Notes: generated by a model not told the origin, from the sequence alone. DNA of 64,000 nucleotides from Bacilliculturomica massiliensis (GCF_900605495.1 NZ_LR027602.1:1-64000); one strand, 5' to 3'. Positions 44,993 through 54,165 are shown, counted from the stretch's first letter. Translations and numbers: made by a program.

Positions 44993-46066
44993 ATGGATGG
45001 CAAGATGAAGGCACTGGTAAAGTACGACGCCGCGCCCGGCTGCGTGCGGATCGAGGAAGTGGATATACCAAAGCCGGGGAAAAATGAGATACTGGTCAAA
45101 ATCACCGCCGCTTCGATCTGCGGCTCAGACTACCATGTCTACAGCTGGGACGTCTGGTCCCAGCAGCGGGTAAAACCGCCTGTAATCATGGGCCACGAGT
45201 TTGCCGGAGAGATCGTGGAGGTCGGGGAAGAGGTCAGGGCTTTTCAGGTAGGAGATCACGTTTCCTCTGAAACACATTTTGTCTGCGGCAGATGCGATCA
45301 GTGCAAGACGGGAAACGGGCACATATGTGAGAACACTGTGATCCTCGGGATCAACGTAAACGGAGCCTTTGCGGAATACGCAGTCATTCCCGAGGCCAGC
45401 GCCTGGCTGAATGACAGGAATGTGGATCCGGCTCTGCTGGCCATACAGGAGCCTCTGGGAAACGCCGTGCACACGCTGATGGCGGGCGAGGTGACGGGAA
45501 AGACCGTGGCGGTGGTGGGCTGCGGCCCTATCGGCATTCTCGGCGTGGCGGTGGCCAGGGCGATGAGCCCTGCCAGACTCATCGCCGTAGAGCCGAACGC
45601 CTACCGCGGTTCGCTGGCCCGCAGGCTGGGAGCTCACGTGGTGATCGACCCTTCAAAGGAAGACACGATCAGCCGGATCATGGAAGAGACGGATGGCAAA
45701 GGCGTGGAGGTAGTGGCCGAGATGAGCGGAAATGTATCCGCGACACAGCAGGCGTTTAAATATATCCGACCCGGCGGAAGGATCTCTCTTCTGGGACTTT
45801 CTTCAAAGGAAGTAACCCTCGATCTGGACAACGACGTGATCGGCAAGGGGATCACTATAAAAGGGATCACAGGCAGAAGGCTGTTTGAAACGTGGTATGC
45901 GGCAAAGGGACTCCTTCAGTCTGGCGGCCTCGACCTGGCGCCGGCGGTGACTCACCGGTTCGCAATGGAGGATTTTCAGCAGGCTTTTGAGCTGATGAAG
46001 GAGGGAAACAGCGGAAAGATCGTGCTGTACCCGGATGTAACGATGATGAGGGAGGAGCAGCTATGA
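44993..46066 (+). CDS. tdh: L-threonine 3-dehydrogenase-type zinc alcohol dehydrogenase
   Basis: 357 residues, start at 44993 with AAGGAAGG upstream, 4 bases after the antiporter stop. The catalytic-zinc residues ICGSDYH and MGHEFAGE and the structural-zinc loop CGRCDQCKTGNGHIC are intact. A Rossmann motif, VAVVGCGPIGILGVA, binds NAD+. MDR proteins are broad, but the four-base overlap (ATGA) with a glycine C-acetyltransferase gene is the classical threonine arrangement: threonine is oxidised to 2-amino-3-oxobutyrate, which Kbl cleaves. Confidence 0.85.
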   Translation: MDGKMKALVKYDAAPGCVRIEEVDIPKPGKNEILVKITAASICGSDYHVYSWDVWSQQRVKPPVIMGHEFAGEIVEVGEEVRAFQVGDHVSSETHFVCGRCDQCKTGNGHICENTVILGINVNGAFAEYAVIPEASAWLNDRNVDPALLAIQEPLGNAVHTLMAGEVTGKTVAVVGCGPIGILGVAVARAMSPARLIAVEPNAYRGSLARRLGAHVVIDPSKEDTISRIMEETDGKGVEVVAEMSGNVSATQQAFKYIRPGGRISLLGLSSKEVTLDLDNDVIGKGITIKGITGRRLFETWYAAKGLLQSGGLDLAPAVTHRFAMEDFQQAFELMKEGNSGKIVLYPDVTMMREEQL

Positions 46067-47247
46067 CCCAGGCGCAGGCGAAGTCCTTATTTGCAGAGAA
46101 ACTAGCGGCGGAGAAAGGGAAGGGCACGTACAGGGAACTGATCCGTCTGGAGGGCGCCAACAGCGCGGTGGTCAGTATCGGAGGCAGGAACATGATCAAC
46201 CTGTGCTCCAATAATTATCTGGGACTGATCGACCATCCGGCGCTGAAAAAAGCTGCGGCCGAAGCTTTAGAAAAATATGGAGTGGGGGCCGGATCGGCTC
46301 GAAATATCATTGGAAATACAAGGCTGTACGAAGAGCTGGAACAGTTGATCGCAGAGTTTAAAAACGAGGAAGCCGCTGTAGTGTCCCAGTCCGGATATAA
46401 CTGCAATCTGGGAGCCATCCCCGCAATAATGGGTGAAGGAGATCTCATCTTTTCCGACGAGCTGAACCATGCCAGCATTATCGACGGGATGAGACAGAGC
46501 AGAGCGGAAAAAAAGATCTACCGCCATCTGGACATGAGCAGCCTGGAGGAGGCGCTGAAGGAGCGCCGTGGAAGCTGCCGCAGGGCCATGATCGTGACAG
46601 ATACCGTTTTCAGCATGGATGGGGATATCGCGCCGTTGCCCGATATGGTGGGGCTGGCCCGGAAGTATGAGGCTATGGTCTACGCCGATGACGCCCACGG
46701 CACAGGAATTCTTGGCCGCGGCGGCCGGGGAACGGTGGATCATTTCGGCCTGACCGGACAGGTGGATTTTACGCTGGGAACACTGTCGAAGGCCATTCCC
46801 GCCGTTGGAGCCTATCTTTCCGGCAGCAGCGAGATGCGGGACTGGGTCGTGCGAAACGCCCGGCCCATCCTGTTCAGTACCAGCCTGCCCCCGGCGGCGC
46901 TGGGCGCAGCCGCGGCGGCCATTCGGCTGCTGATGGAGTCCACCCAGCTGGTAGACCGGCTGTGGGAGAATACGATCTACTTCAAGGAAAAGCTCCGTGA
47001 GCTGGGATTTTCCACAGGACGCAGCAAGACCCCTATCGTGCCCGTTATCCTGGGAGCGGAGGAAAAGGCGGTCCGTTTCAGCCAGGAGCTTCAGAAAAAA
47101 GGCGTGCTGGCATCCTCCATTACCTTCCCCGTAGTGCCGCGGGGGCAGGCCCGGGTCCGCTGCATCGTAACCGCCGGCCACACCGAGGACCAGCTGGATC
47201 AATGCCTGGACGCCTTCAGGACCATCGGACAGGAGCTGGGTGTGTAG
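46063..47247 (+). CDS. kbl: Glycine C-acetyltransferase (2-amino-3-ketobutyrate CoA ligase)
   Basis: 394 residues of the alpha-oxoamine synthase family (PLP fold type I). Motifs: INLCSNNYLGL (~46-56), GVGAGSARNIIGNT (~72-86, in place of the typical G-x-GSGGSR), YADDAHGTGILG, and LGTLSKAIPAVG with the PLP lysine Lys243. It cleaves 2-amino-3-oxobutyrate with CoA to glycine and acetyl-CoA. The paralogous BioF reaction is possible on sequence alone, but coupling to tdh decides the call. Confidence 0.9.
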   Translation: MTQAQAKSLFAEKLAAEKGKGTYRELIRLEGANSAVVSIGGRNMINLCSNNYLGLIDHPALKKAAAEALEKYGVGAGSARNIIGNTRLYEELEQLIAEFKNEEAAVVSQSGYNCNLGAIPAIMGEGDLIFSDELNHASIIDGMRQSRAEKKIYRHLDMSSLEEALKERRGSCRRAMIVTDTVFSMDGDIAPLPDMVGLARKYEAMVYADDAHGTGILGRGGRGTVDHFGLTGQVDFTLGTLSKAIPAVGAYLSGSSEMRDWVVRNARPILFSTSLPPAALGAAAAAIRLLMESTQLVDRLWENTIYFKEKLRELGFSTGRSKTPIVPVILGAEEKAVRFSQELQKKGVLASSITFPVVPRGQARVRCIVTAGHTEDQLDQCLDAFRTIGQELGV

Positions 47248-47284
47248 AGATAGAGTCGCTGGCTGAGGGATCACACGCGTAACG

Positions 47285-47315
47285 AAAAGGGGGGGCCGGA
47301 TCCATCCGGTCCCCC
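47285..47315 (-). terminator. Terminator in the convergent kbl/kinase gap
   Basis: GGGGGGCCGGAT (~47290-47302) pairs with ATCCGGTCCCCC (47304-47315). On the - strand it is followed by TTTT, so it serves the kinase gene reading leftward; on the + strand the tail is poor. Confidence 0.7.
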
Positions 47316-47350
47316 TAAGTATGATCGGACGTATGGCCCCGGCAAGATCA

Positions 47351-48859
47351 CTATTCAGCCGAAGATCTGACGGGCAGGCTCATGCTGACTGTGGTCCCGG
47401 AGCCCGGTGCGCTGTCGATGTCAAACTGAAAATCTTTTCCATAATACAGACTCAGCTTGGAACAGATCATCATCAGACCGCTGGAATAATTGATATCCAG
47501 CAGATGGTGGTCTGTTTTGTAGTGGTCCATCAGACTGCGGAGCTCGTTCAGCTTCTCCGGAGAAACGCCGCGTCCTCTGTCGCGCACGGTGATTTTCACA
47601 TAATTTCCGCATTTCCGCGCACAGAGAGAGAGCATGACCGGCAGGTCCGGTCTGTTGGAATAGCCGTGGATGAAAACGTTCTCAACGATGGGCTGCAGAC
47701 AGTTGAAGGGGACGAAGCTCTCCCGGGCTTCCGGCTGAATGTCGATATGAAAACATGGGATCTCTTCCAGTTTCAGCATTTCCAGATCGAGATAGTTTTT
47801 GACCGATGAGATCTCCTCGCTGAGCTTGACAAATTTCGTGTTGACCTTCAGATTGTGGCGCAGAAGATTGGCAAGGTTCAGGATCGCGCCATAGGTCTGC
47901 CCGGCGTTTTCGCGCAGCGCCAGAGAGCCGATCGAGTTCAGCGTGTTGAAGAGGAAATGCGTGTTGATGCGGCTGCTGAGATAAAAATCCTGACTGAATT
48001 TCAGGGTCCGCTCCAGAGCGGTATTGCTGCGGGACAGACTGCTGGTCAGCGCTTTGTTCTTCTGAAGCTCCAGATTGTTTTTCTGCAGGATCAGATAATC
48101 TACAATGTTTTTGGACAGCTTTTCCAGATTGTAAAAGATGGCGTTGACGCGGCTGTCGGGAAGGTCGCCGCCGCTTCCGACGGGACCGCCCTGGATCTTG
48201 CCGATCTCGCGGTCTTCAAAGCGCACAGGCACGGAAAAGACCGTGTATCCGTAACGGCACACGGAAAGACAGAAACCATGATCGTACTTTCGATCGCAGC
48301 GGCACTGCTTTGCATAGACCTCACAGGCGTAGGGATCCGTCTGAAACGCGCATTTCTCCACGCAGAACTTGGGAAAATTTCTGCCCCGGACTACGACGTT
48401 CTCCTCCAGATCGAAAACGGTGACGGGCATCTGATAGGAGCTTCCCAACCGTTCAAAGATGAGATCCATCTCCTCGCCGGGCCGCAGCAGTTTGTCGATG
48501 CTGATATCCTCCGCGGCGTCCACAAAATCAGAGATGGAGTCCGAGCGGACCTCTTCCGGAATAGAGACGATGATATACTCAAAGACCTCCGGGCTGCAGT
48601 TTACGATCTTATGGGTGATGCCGGCCTTCAGCACATAGGTGTTCTGGGGGATGAGGTAAGTCACCGTATCGTTGACATACTGTTTGCCGCGGCCGGAAAG
48701 GATGTAAAGAAGCTGATCATCGCCGATGTGGAGATGCTCCTCCATCACTTTGCCGGGAAACAGTCTGCCGATGCCCACGCTGATTATATTTTCGGTCCTG
48801 GGCTCGTAGATCCACTCCGTCTCGCCCCACTCCAGATATTGTTTTTTCGGATGCTCCAT
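47351..48859 (-). CDS. Cupin-PocR sensor histidine kinase (LytS/YesM type)
   Basis: 502 residues with no transmembrane segment, so probably cytoplasmic. An N-terminal cupin (~28-103; FPGKVMEEHLHIGDDQLLYILSG) is followed by a PocR ligand-sensing domain (~130-260) rich in Cys (eight between CVEKCAF and LSVCRYG). The kinase core has SSRINTHFLFNTLNSIGSL with the His of the His_kinase family, and the ATPase motifs LQPIVENVFIHGYS and VRDRGRGV. The PocR cysteines could bind a metal or small ligand. The gene for its probable AraC-type response regulator lies 25 bases upstream on the same strand. Confidence 0.9.
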   Translation of the reverse strand: MEHPKKQYLEWGETEWIYEPRTENIISVGIGRLFPGKVMEEHLHIGDDQLLYILSGRGKQYVNDTVTYLIPQNTYVLKAGITHKIVNCSPEVFEYIIVSIPEEVRSDSISDFVDAAEDISIDKLLRPGEEMDLIFERLGSSYQMPVTVFDLEENVVVRGRNFPKFCVEKCAFQTDPYACEVYAKQCRCDRKYDHGFCLSVCRYGYTVFSVPVRFEDREIGKIQGGPVGSGGDLPDSRVNAIFYNLEKLSKNIVDYLILQKNNLELQKNKALTSSLSRSNTALERTLKFSQDFYLSSRINTHFLFNTLNSIGSLALRENAGQTYGAILNLANLLRHNLKVNTKFVKLSEEISSVKNYLDLEMLKLEEIPCFHIDIQPEARESFVPFNCLQPIVENVFIHGYSNRPDLPVMLSLCARKCGNYVKITVRDRGRGVSPEKLNELRSLMDHYKTDHHLLDINYSSGLMMICSKLSLYYGKDFQFDIDSAPGSGTTVSMSLPVRSSAE

Positions 48860-48884
48860 GGCGGCCTCTTTTCTTCCGGCGGCG

Positions 48885-49589
48885 TCAATACCAGTTATCG
48901 CGGTTTCGGTATTGAGCGGGCGTTTTTCCCGTGGCCTCTTTGAATTTTTTATAGAAGTAATTGGGGTTGTTGTATCCGACCTTTTCCGCGATCTGGTCGG
49001 CGGACAGGTCCGTCAGCAGGAGGAGCTCCTCCGCCTTGCGGATCCGCGTCTGGTTGACGTACTGTGTAAATGTGGTGCGGCAGTGCTGGCGGAACAGGTG
49101 CGCCACATTGCTGGAGCTGGTGAAGAAGGATTCTGCGCACTGATTCAGGCTGATATTTTCCATGTAATGTTCGCCGATGTACCGGAGGATCTTGTTGAAA
49201 AGAATATTTCGCGTGTAATTCTGTCCCAGAAGCTTCTCGGTGGCCTCCACGAACTGAGTGGGGTCGACAGGTTTCAGAAGGATGTCCTTGGCGCCCAGGC
49301 GCAGGGCGTTCTGCGCATATTCAAAATATCCGTAGGCGGTGATCACAATGAAGCTGATATCCTCATGGTACCGCTCTCTCGTCCGCTCTATCACTTCGAG
49401 CCCGCTCATGCCTGGCATCTTGATATCGATGAACACGATGTCGGGCTTTTTTTCCAGGATCAGGACCAGTGCCGCGTCTCCCGTAGCCGCCTCTCCCACG
49501 ATCTCAACAGGCGCGCCGTTTAAGCGCAGTAGGTTTTTGATCAATTCTCTGGCAAGTTTTTCGTCGTCCGCAATAATCGTTTTTTTCAA
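48885..49589 (-). CDS. AraC-type response regulator
   Basis: The start chosen is a TTG at 49589 preceded by AAGGGTG; the open frame continues upstream without a ribosome site. The 234-residue protein has a receiver domain (~1-120; IIADDEK, phosphoacceptor Asp in IVFIDIKMPGMSG, Lys in LLKPVDP) and a C-terminal AraC/XylS pair of HTHs (NVAHLFRQHCRTTFTQYVNQ and ADQIAEKVGYNNPNYFYKKF). It pairs with the cupin-PocR kinase downstream. Being divergent from gntR and the peptide operon, it may control that operon or its own. Confidence 0.92.
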   Translation of the reverse strand: MKKTIIADDEKLARELIKNLLRLNGAPVEIVGEAATGDAALVLILEKKPDIVFIDIKMPGMSGLEVIERTRERYHEDISFIVITAYGYFEYAQNALRLGAKDILLKPVDPTQFVEATEKLLGQNYTRNILFNKILRYIGEHYMENISLNQCAESFFTSSSNVAHLFRQHCRTTFTQYVNQTRIRKAEELLLLTDLSADQIAEKVGYNNPNYFYKKFKEATGKTPAQYRNRDNWY

Positions 49590-49732
49590 TAATGTCACCC
49601 TTTCAAGCGGAAAAACACTTCCAACCAGCCCCGTATGCTTTTCTAAAATTATAAGATAATTTAAGCGGAATGTAAACACAGGGACAAAAAGGGGGCTTTG
49701 AACGGCTTGAAATATCTCCGCAACAGTATTTG

Positions 49733-49761
49733 TTGACAAAAAAGTTAGAATCACTTAATCT
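49733..49761 (+). promoter_or_regulatory. Sigma-70-type promoter of the GntR gene
   Basis: TTGACA (49733-49738), 17-base spacer, TAATCT (49756-49761). Transcription should begin about 15 bases before the ATG at 49784, close to the ribosome site AAGGAGGGTGG. The imperfect dyad TTAGA...TCTAA over the -10 may allow autoregulation. Confidence 0.7.
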
Positions 49762-49783
49762 AAGGGGGAAGGAGGGTGGAAAT

Positions 49784-50482
49784 ATGAGGGTGAAAAACCG
49801 CATCAGCAGACCGCTGCTGTATGAGGAGGTAGTGGGCGAACTCTACAAGATAATCGATCAGAGCAGTCTGCAGCCAGGGGACAAGCTGCCGTCGGAGCGG
49901 GAGCTGACCGAGAATCTTGGCATCAGCCGAAACGTTCTGCGGGAGGCGTTTCACGTATTGGAGAGCCGCGGGATCATCGTATCGCGCCAGGGAAGCGGCC
50001 GGTATCTGAGAGCGCTCCCCCGGGACGAAAACGTCAGCGCTAAATATCACAACATGTCCAAGAATCTGGAGCGTTATTCTCTGATGGAGGCTTACGAGGT
50101 ACGGCAGGTCCTGGAGGTCAAGGCGGTGGAGCTCATCATACGCAACGCGGATGAGAGCGATATCGAAGACTTGAAAGACGGCTACAAAAGACTGGAAAAG
50201 AAGTTCTCGGAAACCCATACGACGGCAGGTGAATTTGACCTCCATCGTTTGTATGCCAAAAAGACAGGCAGTCAATTCATGGAACAGACGCTGGATCTGG
50301 TCTTTTCCGCTATTCTGGATATGATGAGCACGACGTTTCGGGATATCATGACGACTCATGAAACAGAGAAGGAGCTGCGCTCCCACTGGAAAATCATCGA
50401 AGCTGTGGAACAGCGGGATCTGGAGCTGGCAAAGAAGCGGATGTTCGACCATATTCAGGACACGATCGAAATGCTGAGATAA
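49784..50482 (+). CDS. GntR-family regulator, FadR subfamily
   Basis: The start at 49784 has AAGGAGGG upstream; an earlier in-frame ATG at 49730 overlaps the promoter. The 232-residue protein has a winged HTH (~10-75; QPGDKLPSERELTENLGISRNVLREAFHVLESRGII) and an FCD all-helical ligand domain (~95-225) with the family His/Asp pattern (FDLHRLYAKKTG). FadR-type proteins usually bind a carboxylic or amino acid and repress adjacent catabolic genes. The peptide-utilisation operon starts 250 bp downstream with a palindrome over its start site, a likely target. Confidence 0.92.
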   Translation: MRVKNRISRPLLYEEVVGELYKIIDQSSLQPGDKLPSERELTENLGISRNVLREAFHVLESRGIIVSRQGSGRYLRALPRDENVSAKYHNMSKNLERYSLMEAYEVRQVLEVKAVELIIRNADESDIEDLKDGYKRLEKKFSETHTTAGEFDLHRLYAKKTGSQFMEQTLDLVFSAILDMMSTTFRDIMTTHETEKELRSHWKIIEAVEQRDLELAKKRMFDHIQDTIEMLR

Positions 50483-50591
50483 AAGAGTTCCCTTCGGAGC
50501 CGTACGCTCCCCGCGGGACCGTTCTCACAGCGAAGCTTTTTGGAACAAACGGATAGATCAGCGGCGATAGTTCCTGTGTTATAAAAAAAGA

Positions 50592-50651
50592 TTGACATTC
50601 CGGATGTTCAGACGTAAAATAAACGAAAGATAAGTCAGATAATTCTGACTT
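50592..50651 (+). promoter_or_regulatory. Promoter and palindromic operator of the peptide operon
   Basis: TTGACA (50592-50597), 17-base spacer and TAAAAT (50615-50620) make a strong sigma-70-type promoter. AAGTCAGA-TAAT-TCTGACTT (50632-50651) is a perfect 8-4-8 palindrome beginning about 5 bases after the predicted start point, well placed for repression by the adjacent GntR protein. Confidence 0.8.
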
Positions 50652-50733
50652 GGGGCGCAGCGGAGCGCGCCATTATTTTTTCCTATAAGTGGGTGACCAA
50701 GTGAACAAACTCATGGCCCGGAAAGGATGAAAC

Positions 50734-52467
50734 ATGGAAGTACTGGAAAAGATGCTGAGTGAAGTGAGCCGCGGTGAGATGGATAAGACGGTCCGGTGGA
50801 TGGTGGAGAATACGCCGTACCGTCTGGCAGGAAGCGAGGACGAGAGGCGGGCCTCCGAGTATGTCTGCCAGCGGATGAGAGAGTATGGTCTGGAGGTTGA
50901 AAACGAGGAGTTCTATACGTACAACAGCGATCCGCAGTACTCAAAAGTGGAAGTTTTATCACCTGAACCCATGGTGATCGAAAGCCTGCCGTGCGCGCAC
51001 ATCAAGTCGACGGACCCCCGGGGAGAGGAATTCGATCTGGTGTACGTAGGAACGGGATCCTATGAAGCGTACGAGGGGCTGGACGTCAGAGGAAAGATGG
51101 TGCTGGTGGAGGTCTCCTACGCCCCTCCTGTCCCGGAGAAAGGAAGGATAGCCTGCGAGATGGGGGCGGCGGGAATGATCTGCATGAACTGGGGAAACGA
51201 CGAGGAGGTGATCTGTCACAGAGGGCTGAAAGCCGTGTGGGGCAACCCGACGGAAGAGACGTTTCCGGACATACCGGATATCATCGGCGTGGGCATCACG
51301 AGACTTTCGGGTCTCAGACTGAAGGAGCTGTGTCTCTCCGGAGCGCCGGTCAGACTCCGGATCACGGCGGTGGCTACCCGGACGTGGAGCAAGGTGCATC
51401 AGCCCAAAGGCATCCTCAGAGGAAACGGGACGTCCGATGAGTTTCTTCTGGTCTGTTCCCATCTGGACGCGTGGAAGCCGGGCGTCACGTGCAACGCCAC
51501 CGGGAACTCCACCGCGCTGGAGATCTGCCGGATCTTTTCGAAATACAGAGACAAACTGGATCGGGATGTATACTTCGTTTTCTGGAACGGACATGAGATC
51601 GCGGAGGCGGCGGGTTCGACCTGGTTCGTTGACAAGTACTGGGATCTTCTGACGAAGAAGTGCGTCTGCTACATGCATATCGATTCCACGGGAGTATCCC
51701 AGACAAAGATCTTTGAGATCAAGGCCTCCGACGAGCTGCTGGGATTTTCAGAAGAAAATGTGACGGAGCTGATCGGAGGCGAGATCCGCGCCATGGCGCT
51801 GAAGAAGATCGGAGATCAGAGCTTCATGGGCATCGGCGTTCCCTCCGTGACCCAGAGAATGTCCTTCACGCAGGAGGACATGGACAGAGCCCACGGAGCG
51901 ACTCTCGGCTGGTGGAACCACACCAAGGAGGACGGCATCGACAAGTGCGACCTTGCGATCCTGGAAACGGATACGAGAGTGACGTTGGCGCTGCTCTTCA
52001 AGCTGGCGTCGGCGAAGTGGCTGCCCTATGATTTTACGGGAAAATTCAGGGCGATCGAAGCCAGGGTGGACAAAATCGAGGAGATCTGCGGAGAAAAACT
52101 GGATCTCTTGGCGCTGCAGGCGAATCTCAGGGAAGCCCGGGAACACATTCTGGATATTCAGAGCCGCAGAGCCGGCTGTTCTGCCGACAAAGCGGGGTAT
52201 TACAACCGCTTTATGAAAAACGTGTGCCACCTGCTGACAGATGTGTTTCAGACGTATGCAGGCAAGTATGAACAGGACAGTTACGGATATACGAAGCTCT
52301 CCAGTCCCATTCCGCTGTTTGCCGACGCAGAGCGTCTGAACGGGCTGCCGGAGGATTCCATGGAGTATGGCATGGTCCTGACGCAGCTGATCAAAAACCG
52401 CAACAGGATCAGCGACGCGCTGTATCAGATCTGCGAATTGGCCCGGCTCACAGAGCTGGTTTTATAG
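50734..52467 (+). CDS. M28-like peptidase with PA-type insert, atypical metal ligands
   Basis: 577 residues without a signal peptide, hence cytoplasmic. The fold follows M28 aminopeptidases: SHLDAWKPG (first zinc His/Asp), a PA-like segment (~85-215) and FVFWNGHEIAEAAGSTWF. The bridging Asp expected in the GAxDN motif is Cys (GVTCNATG), and the usual catalytic Glu in GEE is His (GHE). Either this subfamily binds metal differently or it has lost peptidase activity. It is the first gene of the operon with the oligopeptide ABC transporter, so a role in processing imported peptides or conjugates is likely. Confidence 0.82.
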   Translation: MEVLEKMLSEVSRGEMDKTVRWMVENTPYRLAGSEDERRASEYVCQRMREYGLEVENEEFYTYNSDPQYSKVEVLSPEPMVIESLPCAHIKSTDPRGEEFDLVYVGTGSYEAYEGLDVRGKMVLVEVSYAPPVPEKGRIACEMGAAGMICMNWGNDEEVICHRGLKAVWGNPTEETFPDIPDIIGVGITRLSGLRLKELCLSGAPVRLRITAVATRTWSKVHQPKGILRGNGTSDEFLLVCSHLDAWKPGVTCNATGNSTALEICRIFSKYRDKLDRDVYFVFWNGHEIAEAAGSTWFVDKYWDLLTKKCVCYMHIDSTGVSQTKIFEIKASDELLGFSEENVTELIGGEIRAMALKKIGDQSFMGIGVPSVTQRMSFTQEDMDRAHGATLGWWNHTKEDGIDKCDLAILETDTRVTLALLFKLASAKWLPYDFTGKFRAIEARVDKIEEICGEKLDLLALQANLREAREHILDIQSRRAGCSADKAGYYNRFMKNVCHLLTDVFQTYAGKYEQDSYGYTKLSSPIPLFADAERLNGLPEDSMEYGMVLTQLIKNRNRISDALYQICELARLTELVL

Positions 52468-52496
52468 AGAAAATGATTGTATAAGGAGGAAGCGAG

Positions 52497-54053
52497 ATGA
52501 AGAAGTCTTTGGCATTATTGATGGCCGCAGTCCTGGCTCTTTCCATGGCCGGCTGTTCCGGAAGCGGCGATACCGGCGATTCAGGCGAGGCCAAAACCAA
52601 AATTGTAGTGGCCGTCACAGCGGAAATTCTTTCGCTGGACCCGCAGGTCAATTCATCCACGCCCGGCGAGACCGTTAAGGATACGATCTTCGAGGGGCTG
52701 GTCAAGGCGGATGAGTTCAACGAGGTCCATCCCTCTCTGGCGGAATCCTGGTCCGTGTCCGACGACGGGCTGGAGTGGACCTTCAAGCTGCGCCAGGGAG
52801 TAAAATTCCACGACGGGGAGGAATTTAAGGCCGCCGACGTAAAGGCCACGCTGGAGCGTTATCTGACCAACGAGGGAAGCACCAGAGCGTATCTGTACAA
52901 CAATATCAAAGAGGTGCAGATCCTGGACGACTACACCGTCAAGATCGTTACAAACACCGTGCAGGCCAATCTGCTGAACGTACTGGCATACGGCGGGGGC
53001 GGGATCATGAGCGCCAAATCTCTGGAGCGCAGCAACGACGAGATCGCGGCGAGTCCGGTGGGGACCGGTCCGTTTAAACTTAAGGAGGTCGTGACGGGAG
53101 AGTCCGCCACCGTGGAAAAGTTTGACGATTACTGGGGCGAGGGGTCTGATCTGACCGAGATCAAGTTCCTGACCGTCACGGAGGCGTCCACCAGAGTCAA
53201 TATGCTGGAGACCGGCGAGGTGGATTATATCACAGGCGTGACGAAAGAAGATATCGCAAGATTTGAGGGCAATGAAAAATTCACCGTTCAGTATGCAGAC
53301 AGCAACCGCGTGGCGCATCTGGGCTTCAACATGACGAAGACGCCCTTTGATAACAAGCTGGTGCGGCAGGCGATGAATTATGCCGTGGACCGCGAAGCGA
53401 TCGTCGAGGGCGTTCTCGGAGGGATGGGAACGGTGGCCAGATCCGTGCTTGCCGAAACGACATACGGTTTCAGCGACGCGGGGGATATGTACACTTACGA
53501 TCCGGCGAAGGCAAAGGAACTGCTGAAGCAGGCCGGCTATCCTGACGGCTTTGATGCGACGGTGGTGACCTGCGACGGACGATACTTCAAGGATAAGGCC
53601 ACGGTCATGGCCGTTACATCTCAGCTGGCTGAGGTGGGGATCAACCTGAAAGTCGACGTTTACGACTGGGCCTCCTATCTTGATCTGGTCAAGACTGCCT
53701 GGGACGACAACAATACTGTAGAAATGTACTTCTTCGGCTGGGAGTCCGGTACCGGCGAAGCCTCCTATCTGTTCAACAGTCTGTTCACCAAGAAAAACTG
53801 GGCTCCGGTGGGCTGGAACACCATGTTCTATGAGAACGATGAGTTTGAAAAACTCAACGATCTGTCTTACAGCTGCACCGACGATACGGAGAGACTGGCC
53901 GAGTACGCACAGATGCAGAAGATCGTCATGGACGACGCGCCCTGGATGCCGCTTTTCGTCTTCCAGCAGGTCGCGGTCTACCGCTCGGATCTGAGCGGGA
54001 TCACCCTTCTGCCCATCGAATTTCCGAGATTTACGGAATGTAAGATCAAATAA
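52497..54053 (+). CDS. Oligopeptide-type ABC transporter, substrate-binding lipoprotein
   Basis: 518 residues with AAGGAGG before the ATG. A lipoprotein signal ends in the lipobox SMAGC (Cys at ~20). The SBP_bac_5 fold is shown by EILSLDPQVNSSTPGE, LAESWSVSDDGLEWTFKLRQGVKFHDG and RQAMNYAVDREAIVEGVLGG. It captures a peptide or related nickel/amino-acid-like ligand outside the membrane for the permease pair encoded next. A stable hairpin after the stop probably raises its transcript above that of the permease genes. Confidence 0.95.
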   Translation: MKKSLALLMAAVLALSMAGCSGSGDTGDSGEAKTKIVVAVTAEILSLDPQVNSSTPGETVKDTIFEGLVKADEFNEVHPSLAESWSVSDDGLEWTFKLRQGVKFHDGEEFKAADVKATLERYLTNEGSTRAYLYNNIKEVQILDDYTVKIVTNTVQANLLNVLAYGGGGIMSAKSLERSNDEIAASPVGTGPFKLKEVVTGESATVEKFDDYWGEGSDLTEIKFLTVTEASTRVNMLETGEVDYITGVTKEDIARFEGNEKFTVQYADSNRVAHLGFNMTKTPFDNKLVRQAMNYAVDREAIVEGVLGGMGTVARSVLAETTYGFSDAGDMYTYDPAKAKELLKQAGYPDGFDATVVTCDGRYFKDKATVMAVTSQLAEVGINLKVDVYDWASYLDLVKTAWDDNNTVEMYFFGWESGTGEASYLFNSLFTKKNWAPVGWNTMFYENDEFEKLNDLSYSCTDDTERLAEYAQMQKIVMDDAPWMPLFVFQQVAVYRSDLSGITLLPIEFPRFTECKIK

Positions 54054-54061
54054 CACTTTTT

Positions 54062-54095
54062 CGGGGCGGGAGAGCCGGAGACGGCGCCCGCCCCG
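54062..54095 (+). other. Hairpin between binding-protein and permease genes
   Basis: CGGGGCGGG (54062-54070) pairs with CCCGCCCCG (54087-54095). There is no T-run, so it is a likely mRNA stabiliser or partial terminator, common after binding-protein genes. Confidence 0.65.
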
Positions 54096-54165
54096 GATCA
54101 AAACCGCCGGGACCGACGAGATCTGCGCCATCCCGGCGATCTGAGAATGAAGGAAGCGGAGCGAC

